From: GCA-003244245 sp038276315
GTDB lineage: Bacteria > Actinomycetota > Actinomycetes > Mycobacteriales > Pseudonocardiaceae
NCBI GenBank assembly: GCA_038276315.1
Contig: JBBPZY010000173.1
Span: forward strand, 1-9,790
DNA: 9,790 nt
Direction of reading: 5' to 3'
Shown here: positions 1 to 6,704 of the stretch, in pieces
How the letters are laid out: each line of letters begins with the position of its first letter
Numbering within the stretch: position 1 is the first letter of the stretch
The notes under the pieces: model-generated
The model's input: the letters and a program-made list of their open reading frames with translations, nothing else
What the model was told of the DNA's origin: nothing
Databases searched by the model: none
Program-made: the position numbers and the translations under genes

Positions 1-576
1 ATGCGCACCCGGGAGAAAGACAAGCTGGAGAAGACGCTGGGTGGGATTCGGGACATGCAGCGCGTGCCCAGTGCGGTGTGGATAGTCGACACCAAAAAGG
101 AGCAGATCGCCGTCGGCGAGGCCCGCAAGCTGGGCATTCCGGTGGTGGCAATCCTGGACACGAACTGCGATCCCGACGAGGTCGACTACCCCATCCCGGG
201 CAACGACGACGCGATCCGCTCCGCGGCGCTGCTCACTCGGGTGGTGGCCGACGCCACCGCCGACGGCTTGATGTCGCGGGGCGGACGCTCTGCTGGAGCC
301 GATGGCTCGGACAAGCCCGAGGTCGGGGCCACCGTTCACGAGCCGCTGGCGGAATGGGAGCAGGAGCTGATGGTCTCAAGTGCCCTCGTGCCCGGCAACC
401 CTGTTTCCGGCAACCCTGTTTCCGGCAACCCTGTTTCCGGCAACCCTGCCCCTGTCACCGCTGCCCCTGTCACCGCTGCCCCTGTCACCCCTGCTTCGAC
501 CAATGTCGGGGAACAGGAAGCCGAGCCGTCGCAGGCGGAACCTATCGCCGCCAACAACGGCGTGTCGCAGTCCTAA
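1..576 (+). CDS. rpsB: 30S ribosomal protein S2, C-terminal part (5' end outside window)
   Basis: Ribosomal protein S2 of the small subunit, which binds the 30S head/body junction and is needed for S1 docking and initiation. The 191 visible codons match the C-terminal two thirds of mycobacterial S2: the LGGIRDMQRVPSAVW stretch (about residues 14-28), then IVDTKKE, EARKLGIPVVAILDTNCDPD and the YPIPGNDDAIRSAALL signature near residues 63-78. The family is about 280-290 residues long and starts well upstream of this point, so the ATG at position 1 is an internal Met codon and the gene is cut by the window edge. After the conserved LAEWEQEL (about 116-123) the tail is low-complexity and probably disordered. 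It contains GNPVS repeats followed by APVTA repeats, where M. tuberculosis S2 has a different Ala/Thr/Ser-rich tail. The gene ends in TAA at 574-576 and is followed 61 bp later by tsf, the usual bacterial order. Confidence 0.96.
   Translation: MRTREKDKLEKTLGGIRDMQRVPSAVWIVDTKKEQIAVGEARKLGIPVVAILDTNCDPDEVDYPIPGNDDAIRSAALLTRVVADATADGLMSRGGRSAGADGSDKPEVGATVHEPLAEWEQELMVSSALVPGNPVSGNPVSGNPVSGNPAPVTAAPVTAAPVTPASTNVGEQEAEPSQAEPIAANNGVSQS
394..448 (+). repeat. 15-bp tandem repeat in rpsB tail (GNPVS units)
   Basis: Three identical 15-bp units (ggcaaccctgtttcc) lie at 394-408, 409-423 and 424-438, followed by a partial fourth (ggcaaccctg) at 439-448. The unit length is a multiple of three, so each copy adds the pentapeptide GNPVS to the S2 tail without changing frame. 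Perfect copies suggest recent slippage expansion. Confidence 0.95.
446..490 (+). repeat. Second 15-bp tandem repeat in rpsB tail (APVTA units)
   Basis: Three 15-bp units (ctgcccctgtcaccg) lie at 446-460, 461-475 and 476-490; the last differs only at its final base. They abut the GNPVS array and encode APVTA, APVTA, APVTP in frame. Two unrelated 15-bp arrays side by side point to a slippage-prone C-terminal tail that tolerates length change. Confidence 0.93.
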
Positions 577-637
577 GCAGGTCGGCTGCCCGCCCTGCTT
601 CGATCCGATAACTAAATTTCCAGGACGGTAAGTCACG

Positions 638-1453
638 ATGGCGAATTACTCAGCCGCCGATGTGAAGCGGATCCGGGACCTGACTGGTTCCGGGATGATG
701 GATTGCAAGAAGGCCCTGGAAGAATCCGGCGGCGATTTCGACCGGGCGGTTGAATTGCTGCGGATCAAGGGCGCCAAGGACGTCGGCAAGCGTGCTGAGC
801 GCACTACTGCCAACGGGCTGGTGGCGGCCGAGGGCGGCGTGATGATCGAGCTCAACTGCGAGACCGACTTCGTGGCCAAGGGCACTGACTTCCAGGAGCT
901 CGCCAGCAAGATCGTCGCTGAGGCGATCCGGACCCGACCGGCCGACGCGGAGACGCTCGCACAGGCGCAGCTCAACGGCGGGACCGTCGACGACGCGGTG
1001 CAAGACGTCTCGGCCAAGATCGGTGAGAAGCTACAGCTGCGCCGGGTCGTGTCTTTCGACGGCGAGGTGGCCACCTACCTGCACCGCCGCGCTTCCGACC
1101 TGCCGCCCGCGGTGGGCGTGCTCGTCGAGTATGACGGCGGTTCGGCGGAGACGGCTCGTGCCGTGGCGATGCAGGTCGCCGCGATGAAGCCGCGTTACGT
1201 CACCCGGGGCGAGGTGCCGGCGGACGTGCTGGCCGACGAACGGCGCATCGCCGAGGAGACCGCTCGCCAGGAAGGCAAGCCGGAGCAGGCGCTGCCGAAG
1301 ATCGTCGAAGGCCGCCTCAACGGCTTCTTCAAAGATGCTGTGTTGCTGGAGCAGTCTTCCGTGCAGGAATCCAAGAAGAGCGTCAAGGCGCTGCTGGACG
1401 AGGCCGGAATGGTTGTACGGCGCTTCGCCCGCTTCGAGGTCGGCCAGGCCTGA
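638..1453 (+). CDS. tsf: Elongation factor Ts
   Basis: EF-Ts is the cytoplasmic guanine-nucleotide exchange factor that recycles EF-Tu-GDP to EF-Tu-GTP during translation elongation. The 271-residue product has the same length as the M. tuberculosis protein. The N-terminal UBA-like domain carries LTGSGMMDCKKAL (residues 15-27), and the TDFV exchange motif follows ELNC at residues 76-79. The core carries KIGEKL and LHRR and ends with the conserved ALPKIVEGRLNGFFKD segment and the FEVGQA terminus. The start ATG at 638 gives the typical MAN(Y/F)(S/T)AADVK N-terminus and is preceded by a purine-rich aggacgg (622-628). It lies directly downstream of rpsB and 6 bp before pyrH, so the genes are probably co-transcribed. 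No truncation or missing motif is seen. Confidence 0.98.
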   Translation: MANYSAADVKRIRDLTGSGMMDCKKALEESGGDFDRAVELLRIKGAKDVGKRAERTTANGLVAAEGGVMIELNCETDFVAKGTDFQELASKIVAEAIRTRPADAETLAQAQLNGGTVDDAVQDVSAKIGEKLQLRRVVSFDGEVATYLHRRASDLPPAVGVLVEYDGGSAETARAVAMQVAAMKPRYVTRGEVPADVLADERRIAEETARQEGKPEQALPKIVEGRLNGFFKDAVLLEQSSVQESKKSVKALLDEAGMVVRRFARFEVGQA

Positions 1454-1459
1454 CGCGCA

Positions 1460-2197
1460 ATGATGGTCGACCGGCTGGTGGCTCCCGAATACCGCAGAGT
1501 GCTGCTCAAGCTCGGCGGCGAGATGTTCGGCGGCGGTGGAGTCGGAGTAGACCCGGAGGTAGTCAAGGCGGTCGCGCGGCAGATCGCCGACGTGGTGGCC
1601 AGCGGGGTACAGATGGCGGTGGTGATCGGCGGGGGAAACTTCTTCCGTGGCGAAGAACTCCAGCAGGGCGGGATGGAGCGTTCCCGCGCCGACTACATGG
1701 GAATGCTCGGCACGGTGATGAACTGCCTAGCCCTGCAGGACTTCCTGGAACGTGAGCATAAGATCGACACTCGGGTGCAGACGGCCATCACGATGGGTCA
1801 GGTCGCCGAGCCCTACATCCCGCGCCGCGCCATCAGGCACCTTGAAAAAGGCCGGGTGGTGATCTTCGGGGCCGGTGTGGGAATGCCCTACTTCTCCACC
1901 GACACCACCGGCGCTCAGCGGGCGCTGGAAATCTGTTGCGAGGTTCTGCTGATGGGCAAGGCGGTCGACGGGGTGTACACCGCGGACCCGAAGATCGATC
2001 CGTCAGCCACGATGTTCACCCACATCACCCATCGTGAGGTACTCGAACGCGGTCTCAAAGTAGCGGATGCGACCGCCTTCAGCCTGTGCATGGACAACAA
2101 GCTCCCGATCATCGTGTTCAATCTGCTCACCGAAGGCAACATCGCCAGGGCAGTACGTGGTGAGCCCATCGGGACCCTGGTCAGCTCTGCGGCATAA
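1460..2197 (+). CDS. pyrH: Uridylate kinase (UMP kinase)
   Basis: PyrH phosphorylates UMP to UDP with ATP in the cytoplasm and is an essential step of pyrimidine nucleotide supply. The product belongs to the amino-acid-kinase fold: LLKLGGEMFGG (about residues 15-25) forms the phosphate-binding start, VVIGGGNFFRG (54-64) the glycine-rich loop, MLGTVMN (82-88) and STDTTGAQRA (146-155) the nucleotide and UMP contacts, and ATAFSLCMDN (204-213) the C-terminal signature. The 245 residues are about 16 fewer than in M. tuberculosis, the difference being a shorter variable N-terminus. ATG 1460 is the first start after the tsf stop; ATG 1463 follows at once, and no strong ribosome binding site precedes either, so translational coupling to tsf is likely. 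The 6-bp gap differs from M. tuberculosis, where amiC and other genes separate tsf from pyrH. Confidence 0.97.
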   Translation: MMVDRLVAPEYRRVLLKLGGEMFGGGGVGVDPEVVKAVARQIADVVASGVQMAVVIGGGNFFRGEELQQGGMERSRADYMGMLGTVMNCLALQDFLEREHKIDTRVQTAITMGQVAEPYIPRRAIRHLEKGRVVIFGAGVGMPYFSTDTTGAQRALEICCEVLLMGKAVDGVYTADPKIDPSATMFTHITHREVLERGLKVADATAFSLCMDNKLPIIVFNLLTEGNIARAVRGEPIGTLVSSAA

Positions 2198-2208
2198 CGC
2201 TAGTTCAC

Positions 2209-2214
2209 AAGGAG
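2209..2214 (+). promoter_or_regulatory. Ribosome binding site that fixes the frr GTG start
   Basis: A clear Shine-Dalgarno hexamer aaggag lies 5 nt before GTG 2220. It supports that GTG rather than any earlier in-frame codon inside pyrH. Confidence 0.8.
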
Positions 2215-2219
2215 CAGCC

Positions 2220-2777
2220 GTGATCGACGACACCCTCTTCGACGCCGAGGAGAAGATGGAGAAGGCCGTATCAGTGGCCAAGGAGGATCTCGCCACAGTG
2301 CGTACCGGTCGGGCCAGCCCCACGATGTTCTCCAAGATCGTCGTAGACTACTACGGCTCAGCCACGCCCCTGATCCAACTGGCTAGCGTCTCGGTTCCCG
2401 AGGCCCGGATGGCCGTGATCAAGCCCTACGATCCGAGCCAGCTCCGGCCGATGGAGAAGGCGATCCGGGACTCCGACCTGGGCCTCAACCCCACCAACGA
2501 CGGGATGATCATCCGGGTGCTCATCCCGCAGTTGTCTCAGGAACGCCGCCGGGACCTGGTCAAGGTGGCCCACAGCAAGGGCGAAGAGGCCAAGGTATCC
2601 ATTCGCAATATCCGTCGCAGGGCCAAGGAACAGCTCAGCCGTATCGGTCGCGACGGCGAAGCGGGTGAGGACGACGTGGCACGGGCAGAGAAGGAACTCG
2701 AGGCCTTCACGCACCGGTACGTGGGGCAGATCGACGAGCTTGTCAAGCACAAGGAATCTGAACTGCTCGAGGTCTGA
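2220..2777 (+). CDS. frr: Ribosome recycling factor
   Basis: RRF acts with EF-G to split the post-termination ribosome into subunits. From GTG 2220 the product is 185 residues, exactly the family length in mycobacteria. It starts (M)IDDTLFDAEEKMEKAV and carries the conserved RTGRASP segment (about residues 30-36), YYGSATPL, the PEARM...KPYDPSQL stretch, the DLGLNPTNDG turn near the domain II hinge, and the long helical C-terminus with RRRAKEQL, GEDDVARAEKELE and the DELVKHKE end. The reading frame stays open upstream to 2067 inside pyrH, but only GTG 2220 gives the family N-terminus, and it has an aaggag site. The gene follows pyrH by 22 bp, and its TGA is immediately followed by the cdsA GTG. 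Confidence 0.98.
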   Translation: MIDDTLFDAEEKMEKAVSVAKEDLATVRTGRASPTMFSKIVVDYYGSATPLIQLASVSVPEARMAVIKPYDPSQLRPMEKAIRDSDLGLNPTNDGMIIRVLIPQLSQERRRDLVKVAHSKGEEAKVSIRNIRRRAKEQLSRIGRDGEAGEDDVARAEKELEAFTHRYVGQIDELVKHKESELLEV

Positions 2778-3656
2778 GTGGCTGCCAGCGGTTCCCCCGA
2801 GCAACCCGCTTCCGGCGGCCAACCAGCGCAGCGCCCCGGTGCTCCCCGCGCGGGCCGGAACCTGTGGGCTGCGATCGCCGTCGGGCTGCTGCTGAGTTCG
2901 GGGATCCTGGTCGCGTTGTTCACGGTGCGACATGTGTTCATCGGGATCGTTGCCGCCGCGGTGGCGATATCCAGTTGGGAGCTGGCCGGCGCCATGCGCC
3001 GGGGGGGAATTGGGGTCTCGTTGCCACCGGTGCTGCTCGGTGGTCAAGCGATGGTGTGGCTGGCCTGGCCGTTCGGTCGGGACGGAATACTCATCGCATT
3101 CGTCGTCACGGCGCTGGTCTGCCTGGTGTGGCGCTTTCCCCGTGGCGCGGCAGGGTATGTCCGCGACGTCGGCGCGTCGGTGTTCAGCACGGCTTACGTG
3201 GCGGGCTTCGCCGCATTCGCAACGTTGCTGGTATTACCGGCTGACGGAGCGGCGCGGGTTCTGTGCCTGATGGTCGCCGGGGTGGGTTCGGACGTTGGCG
3301 GCTACGCCACCGGCGTACTGGGCGGCCGGCACCTGATGGCGCCGTTGATCAGTCCGAAGAAGTCCTGGGAAGGTTTCATCGGCTCGCTGCTGGTCGGGAC
3401 GGCGGCGGGGGCTCTGTCGGTGACCTTCCTGTTGGACGGGCAGCCCTGGCGCGGGGTGTTGTTCGGGGTGGCGATCGTGCTCACCGCTACCGGAGGGGAT
3501 CTGATCGAATCACTGATTAAGCGGGATCTGGGTGTCAAGGACATGGGGACCCTGCTGCCCGGTCACGGTGGATTGATGGACCGTCTCGACTCACTGCTGC
3601 CCTCAGCGGTCGTGGCCTGGCTGCTGCTGAGCCTGCTCGTCCCGGTCGGCGGCTGA
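2778..3656 (+). CDS. cdsA: Phosphatidate cytidylyltransferase (CDP-diacylglycerol synthase)
   Basis: CdsA is an integral membrane enzyme that converts phosphatidic acid and CTP to CDP-diacylglycerol, the precursor of phosphatidylinositol, phosphatidylethanolamine and cardiolipin. The product has 292 residues. Residues 1-27 are a Pro/Gly/Ala-rich, probably disordered cytosolic leader. Several hydrophobic segments follow, clear ones near residues 29-48, 52-66, 103-118, 136-155, 203-218 and 273-289. SPKKSWEGF (around 191-199) and the full CDP-diglyceride synthase signature at 245-271 are present: SLIKR, a KD pair, LPGHGGLMDRLD. GTG 2778 directly follows the frr TGA with no gap, and gagg at 2769-2772 inside frr can serve as the ribosome binding site, implying tight coupling. 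The frr-cdsA order is common in bacteria. Confidence 0.97.
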   Translation: MAASGSPEQPASGGQPAQRPGAPRAGRNLWAAIAVGLLLSSGILVALFTVRHVFIGIVAAAVAISSWELAGAMRRGGIGVSLPPVLLGGQAMVWLAWPFGRDGILIAFVVTALVCLVWRFPRGAAGYVRDVGASVFSTAYVAGFAAFATLLVLPADGAARVLCLMVAGVGSDVGGYATGVLGGRHLMAPLISPKKSWEGFIGSLLVGTAAGALSVTFLLDGQPWRGVLFGVAIVLTATGGDLIESLIKRDLGVKDMGTLLPGHGGLMDRLDSLLPSAVVAWLLLSLLVPVGG

Positions 3657-3664
3657 GCCGCCGA
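3646..3664 (+). terminator. Candidate hairpin terminator at the end of cdsA
   Basis: A perfect 8-bp GC-rich stem (tcggcggc / gccgccga) encloses a 3-nt loop that is exactly the cdsA stop codon tga (3654-3656). It sits between convergent genes where a terminator is expected. No T-run follows, so it would be a mycobacterial-type atypical terminator at best. Confidence 0.35.
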
Positions 3665-3690
3665 ACCTCTCCCACGCCGCCGGATCTGTC

Positions 3691-4524
3691 CTAGTGGAGA
3701 TACCCGGCTTCGTCGGCGATGCTGGTCGGCGGCGGCACGACCCGCACGGTCGGATCAATCAGCGCGAAGTGAGCCCCTGAGGGGTCGATGACCCGCGCAA
3801 TCCGCCCCAACTCGGTGTCGTAGGGGTAAATCTCCACCCGGCCGCCGAGGTCGAGGACTCGATTGACCGCACCGTCAGTACCGATCTGCGGGTCCACCGC
3901 GAAATGAAGCATCCAGTGTGAAGGGATTTCGCGGGCCCAATCCTCGTTCATCTGAAGCCTGGCCAGCATCGTCGGTCCACCCCGCGACCAGGTGGTGTAA
4001 TCCACATATCGGCCGTCACCGATCTGATGCTGCTGATAGCCGAACAGATTCGCGTAGAACTCGTCGGCCAGCTGGCCATCCCAGGTATTCAACTCGGCCC
4101 AGATCAGCGATCCGGGGTCGCTGGTGTGAAACGTCCACGGCGGGCCCGGCTCCCAGAAACCGATCACCCCGCCGGTCGGGTCCGCCCCGATGAGGACGCT
4201 GCCTTGTCCCGGCGCATCTACCGGCCCATAGAGCACCTGCCCACCCCACTGGGTGAAAACATCGGCGGTGTGGACGATGTTGGCGCTCGCCAGATACAGC
4301 CGCCAGGCGACCGGTTGGCCTGGCTCCACCGGAACGCCTGCCAGGCCGGCCACCGGTTGACCGCCGCAGAGCGCAGTGGTGTAACACCCGCTGTCTGGGT
4401 CCGGGTCGATGTCGTAGGTCCAACCGAACAACCCGGCGTAGAAGTCACGACTGCGGGCCGGATCAGTGCTCGATACGTCGATCCAGCAGGCCAGTCCCGG
4501 AAAGAATGGTGTGTCCTCGGTCAC
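3691..4524 (-). CDS. VOC-family protein with two glyoxalase-like domains
   Basis: The 277-residue product contains two tandem vicinal-oxygen-chelate (glyoxalase/bleomycin-resistance/dioxygenase fold) modules, about residues 8-126 and 137-260. Each shows the family pattern: an aromatic/acidic start (CWIDVSSTDPARSRDFYAGLFGW; LIWAELNTWDGQLADEFYANLFGY), a GG-Q/R-V turn, and a closing DPTGG/DPSGA strand. It resembles the mycobacterial CFP30B (Rv0577)-type two-domain proteins in architecture. Substrate and metal ligands cannot be assigned by eye, so no reaction is claimed. No signal peptide is seen. The start is GTG at 4524-4522; a TANNNT box (tagtgt, - strand) ends 6 nt before it, suggesting leaderless transcription. 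It converges on cdsA and diverges from the methyltransferase gene. It ends in TAG at 3691-3693. Confidence 0.85.
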   Translation of the reverse strand: MTEDTPFFPGLACWIDVSSTDPARSRDFYAGLFGWTYDIDPDPDSGCYTTALCGGQPVAGLAGVPVEPGQPVAWRLYLASANIVHTADVFTQWGGQVLYGPVDAPGQGSVLIGADPTGGVIGFWEPGPPWTFHTSDPGSLIWAELNTWDGQLADEFYANLFGYQQHQIGDGRYVDYTTWSRGGPTMLARLQMNEDWAREIPSHWMLHFAVDPQIGTDGAVNRVLDLGGRVEIYPYDTELGRIARVIDPSGAHFALIDPTVRVVPPPTSIADEAGYLH

Positions 4525-4530
4525 TGCGCG

Positions 4531-4536
4531 ACACTA
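4531..4536 (-). promoter_or_regulatory. Candidate -10 box for leaderless VOC gene
   Basis: On the - strand tagtgt fits the actinobacterial TANNNT -10 pattern and ends 6 nt before the GTG start at 4524, placing the predicted transcription start on the start codon. No convincing -35 is visible. Confidence 0.4.
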
Positions 4537-4578
4537 CAAGGTGCTGGCTGGCGCTTGGCGCGCAGGCACAATGGACCG

Positions 4579-5307
4579 GTGACCGATCCAGGTGTACTGG
4601 CCAGCCCCAATATCTGGAACTGGCCTGAAGTCTACGAACGGGAGAATCAGGCGGTCGACGCAGACGGGGCGCTGTGGGCGGCATTGGCCGATCAGATCAA
4701 CTGGGGTGGTGCCGACGTCGCCGACGTCGGCTGCGGGGACGGGTTTCATCTGCCTGTGTTCGCGCAGCGGGCGCGCAGCGTGGTCGGCGTGGAGCCACAC
4801 CCTCCGCTGGTGGTTCGAGCCCGCCGACGGGTTAGTGACCTGGCACGCGTCCGGGTACTCGTCGGCTGCGCTCAACGGCTGCCGTTGCCTGACTCCAGCG
4901 TCGATCTGGTGCACGCCCGCGTCGCATACTTCTTCGGCCCAGGTTGCGAACGTGGGCTGGCTGAGGCGCGCCGGGTGCTGCGCCCGGGCGCAACCATGGT
5001 CGTGATCGACCTGGACGGGACCCACGGCCCTTATGGCGAGTGGTTGTGCGCGGCGGCGCCCCGCTACCGGCCTGCCGCCGTCGAGGCGTTCTTCGCCGCC
5101 CAGGGTTTCGACTGCCACCGGGTGGACACCACCTGGCGGTTTCGCAATCGGGGTGACCTGGAGGACGCCCTGCGCATCGAGTTCACTCCGAAGGTGGCGG
5201 CGCGGGCGATCGCCCAGACCTCGGGATTGACCGTTCCCGTCCGCTACCGTCTGCACCTGCGGCGCGGGCCCACAGCTTTCACCGTGGGACACTGGAAAGC
5301 GCGATGA
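4579..5307 (+). CDS. Class I SAM-dependent methyltransferase
   Basis: The product has 242 residues from GTG 4579. The N-terminus SPNIWNWPEVYERENQAVD (about 9-27) precedes a Rossmann core: motif I DVGCGDGF (49-56) for SAM binding, an acidic Glu72 after strand 2 (VVGVE), LPLPDSSVDLVHAR (101-114), and the post-motif segment EARRVLRPGATMVVIDLD (129-146). The type resembles SAM methyltransferases encoded beside rlmN in actinobacteria, but the substrate is unknown. The frame is open far upstream across the antisense VOC gene, which is a shadow; GTG 4579 is the first start in the 54-bp gap after the divergent VOC start and fits the N-terminal domain. A weak cacaat (4567-4572) ends 6 nt before it, compatible with leaderless transcription. 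Its TGA overlaps the rlmN ATG in an ATGA junction, so the two are probably translated together. Confidence 0.85.
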   Translation: MTDPGVLASPNIWNWPEVYERENQAVDADGALWAALADQINWGGADVADVGCGDGFHLPVFAQRARSVVGVEPHPPLVVRARRRVSDLARVRVLVGCAQRLPLPDSSVDLVHARVAYFFGPGCERGLAEARRVLRPGATMVVIDLDGTHGPYGEWLCAAAPRYRPAAVEAFFAAQGFDCHRVDTTWRFRNRGDLEDALRIEFTPKVAARAIAQTSGLTVPVRYRLHLRRGPTAFTVGHWKAR

Positions 5308-6413
5308 CTGCGCTGCATTTGGTATTCGACGCCCCGCGCCGCGGAATGCCGCCGCGGCACCTTGCCGACCTCGACCGCGATGAGCGTCGCGCGGCCGTGG
5401 CTGAGCTGGGTGAGCCGGCGTTTCGCGCCGACCAATTGGCCCGACACTACTTCACGCGGCTGAGCACCGATCCGGCTGCGATGACCGACCTGCCCGCGGC
5501 ACGACGGGACCGGCTTGCTGCGGCGTTGCTACCTGAATTGGCGACCCCGGTGCGGCACATCTGCTGCGACAGCGGCACAACCCGCAAGACGCTGTGGCGT
5601 GCGGTGGACGGGACCCTCACCGAGAGCGTGTTGATGCGCTACCCGGACCGCGCCACAGTGTGTGTCTCCAGCCAGGCCGGCTGCGGGATGGCGTGCCCGT
5701 TCTGCGCCACCGGGCAGGCTGGGCTGACCCGCAACCTGGCTACCTCGGAGATCGTCGATCAGGTGCGCGCCGCCGCAGCGGCGATGCGCGACGGTGAGCT
5801 GACCGGCGGACCCGGTCGGCTGTCCAACGTCGTGTTCATGGGCATGGGCGAGCCGCTGGCCAACTACCAGCGGGTGGTCAACGCCGTCCGCCGGATCACT
5901 GACCCCACCCCGGACGGGCTGGGACTGTCTCAACGGTCGGTGACAGTGTCGACAGTGGGTCTCGTACCGGCAATCCGGCGGCTGGCCGCCGAAGGTCTGC
6001 AGGTCACGCTTGCGGTGTCCTTGCACACTCCGGACGACGAGTTACGAGACACCCTCGTTCCAGTCAACGGTCGGTGGAAGGTGGCCGAGGTACTCGACGC
6101 GGCGCGGCACTATGCCGACACCACCGGGCGCCGGGTATCGATCGAGTACGCGCTGATCCGGGACGTCAATGACCAGACCTGGCGGGCCGACCTGCTCGGC
6201 CGGCTGCTGCGCGAGCGCCTAGGCGCCCTGGTACACGTCAACCTCATCCCGCTCAACCCCACCCCAGGCAGCGAATGGGACGCCAGCCCGCGGTCCGTCC
6301 AGCAGGAGTTCGTCACTCGTGTCCGCGCCACTGGAGTGGCCTGCACCGTCCGCGACACCCGCGGCCGCGAGATCGCCGCCGCCTGCGGCCAGCTCGCCGC
6401 ATCCGAGCTATAA
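5304..6413 (+). CDS. rlmN: Dual-specificity 23S rRNA (A2503-C2) / tRNA (A37-C2) methyltransferase RlmN
   Basis: RlmN is a radical-SAM enzyme that installs 2-methyladenosine in 23S rRNA at the peptidyl-transferase centre and in some tRNAs. The 369-residue product has the [4Fe-4S] motif CX3CX2C at Cys127, Cys131 and Cys134 (CGMACPFC), the preceding CVSSQAG with Cys120, and the mechanistic cysteine of the CGQL motif at Cys361, equivalent to E. coli Cys355. Other conserved blocks are NVVFMGMGEPLANY, VTVSTVGLVPAIRRL, LRDTLVPVN, IEYALIRDVND and NLIPLNPTPGS. ATG 5304 gives a leader close to the M. tuberculosis protein (FD.PR.G.PPRHLADLD) and overlaps the upstream methyltransferase stop by 4 nt. All key residues are present, so it should be functional. 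It ends in TAA 6411-6413. Confidence 0.97.
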   Translation: MTALHLVFDAPRRGMPPRHLADLDRDERRAAVAELGEPAFRADQLARHYFTRLSTDPAAMTDLPAARRDRLAAALLPELATPVRHICCDSGTTRKTLWRAVDGTLTESVLMRYPDRATVCVSSQAGCGMACPFCATGQAGLTRNLATSEIVDQVRAAAAAMRDGELTGGPGRLSNVVFMGMGEPLANYQRVVNAVRRITDPTPDGLGLSQRSVTVSTVGLVPAIRRLAAEGLQVTLAVSLHTPDDELRDTLVPVNGRWKVAEVLDAARHYADTTGRRVSIEYALIRDVNDQTWRADLLGRLLRERLGALVHVNLIPLNPTPGSEWDASPRSVQQEFVTRVRATGVACTVRDTRGREIAAACGQLAASEL

Positions 6414-6431
6414 CCCGTCGCCGGACTCTGA

Positions 6432-6471
6432 TTGCGGAAATGCTGTCATTCGCTGCATAATGCTGCTATGC
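6432..6471 (+). promoter_or_regulatory. Candidate leaderless promoter and operator of the vapBC pair
   Basis: ttgcgg (6432-6437) and cataat (6456-6461, five of six bases of TATAAT) are separated by 18 bp, and cataat ends 6 nt before ATG 6468, so the transcript probably begins at the start codon. Two overlapping symmetry signals could be operator sites: direct repeats aatgctg at 6439-6445 and 6459-6465 (20 bp, about two helical turns apart), and an inverted repeat gcata (6455-6459) / tatgc (6467-6471) centred on the start. Autorepression by the VapB/VapC complex is usual for this family; binding here is inferred. Confidence 0.55.
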
Positions 6472-6704
6472 CGACGTCAATCACCATCCGCAATGTGCCC
6501 GACGATGTCCGCGACGAGCTCGCAGGCAGGGCGGCGCGCGCCGGGCGTTCGCTGCAGGAACACCTGCGCGGGGAGCTGATCGAGCTCGCCCGCCGGCCAT
6601 CGGTCGAGCTACTCCTCGACCGCATCCGGGAACGCAAGGCAACCACGTCCACTCGCCTGAGCATCGAGCAGATCCTCGAATACCGCGACGTCGACCGACG
6701 ATGA
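6468..6704 (+). CDS. vapB: VapB/FitA-like antitoxin (ribbon-helix-helix)
   Basis: The 78-residue protein would neutralise the adjacent PIN-domain toxin and repress the operon. The N-terminal part reads PTSITIRNVPDDVRDELAGRAARAGRSLQEHLR: a beta strand then two helices, typical of FitA-like ribbon-helix-helix antitoxins. The C-terminal half (about residues 40-78, with ELLLDRIRERK and the short acidic/basic end) is the expected toxin-binding tail. The start is ATG 6468, which matches the family N-terminus and lies just after a -10 like box; a longer reading from TTG 6432 would run through the promoter and is rejected. Its TGA overlaps the vapC ATG in an ATGA junction. Which of the many mycobacterial VapB paralogues it matches cannot be told by eye. 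Confidence 0.88.
   Translation: MPTSITIRNVPDDVRDELAGRAARAGRSLQEHLRGELIELARRPSVELLLDRIRERKATTSTRLSIEQILEYRDVDRR

Noticed and set aside
336..557. - strand frame with repeated LPETG pentapeptides, the sortase sorting motif
   Set aside because: It is the reverse complement of the GNPVS-coding repeat inside rpsB. There is no signal peptide, membrane anchor or start context, so the motif is coincidental.
613..618. taaatt as a -10 box for a separate tsf promoter
   Set aside because: No matching -35 is visible, the box sits in the rpsB-tsf gap of a normally co-transcribed pair, and one TANNNT match is weak evidence.
4027..4578. Long + strand open frame upstream of the methyltransferase
   Set aside because: It lies antisense to the VOC gene, has no family resemblance, and the methyltransferase domain is complete from GTG 4579. 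Open frames antisense to GC-rich genes are expected.
4534..5292. 252-codon - strand frame across the methyltransferase
   Set aside because: It is a GC-rich shadow of a gene with clear SAM-binding motifs on the + strand; no recognisable domain is present.
6432..6467. TTG start giving a 12-residue longer VapB
   Set aside because: That stretch contains the likely -35 and -10 boxes, and the ribbon-helix-helix begins right after ATG 6468.
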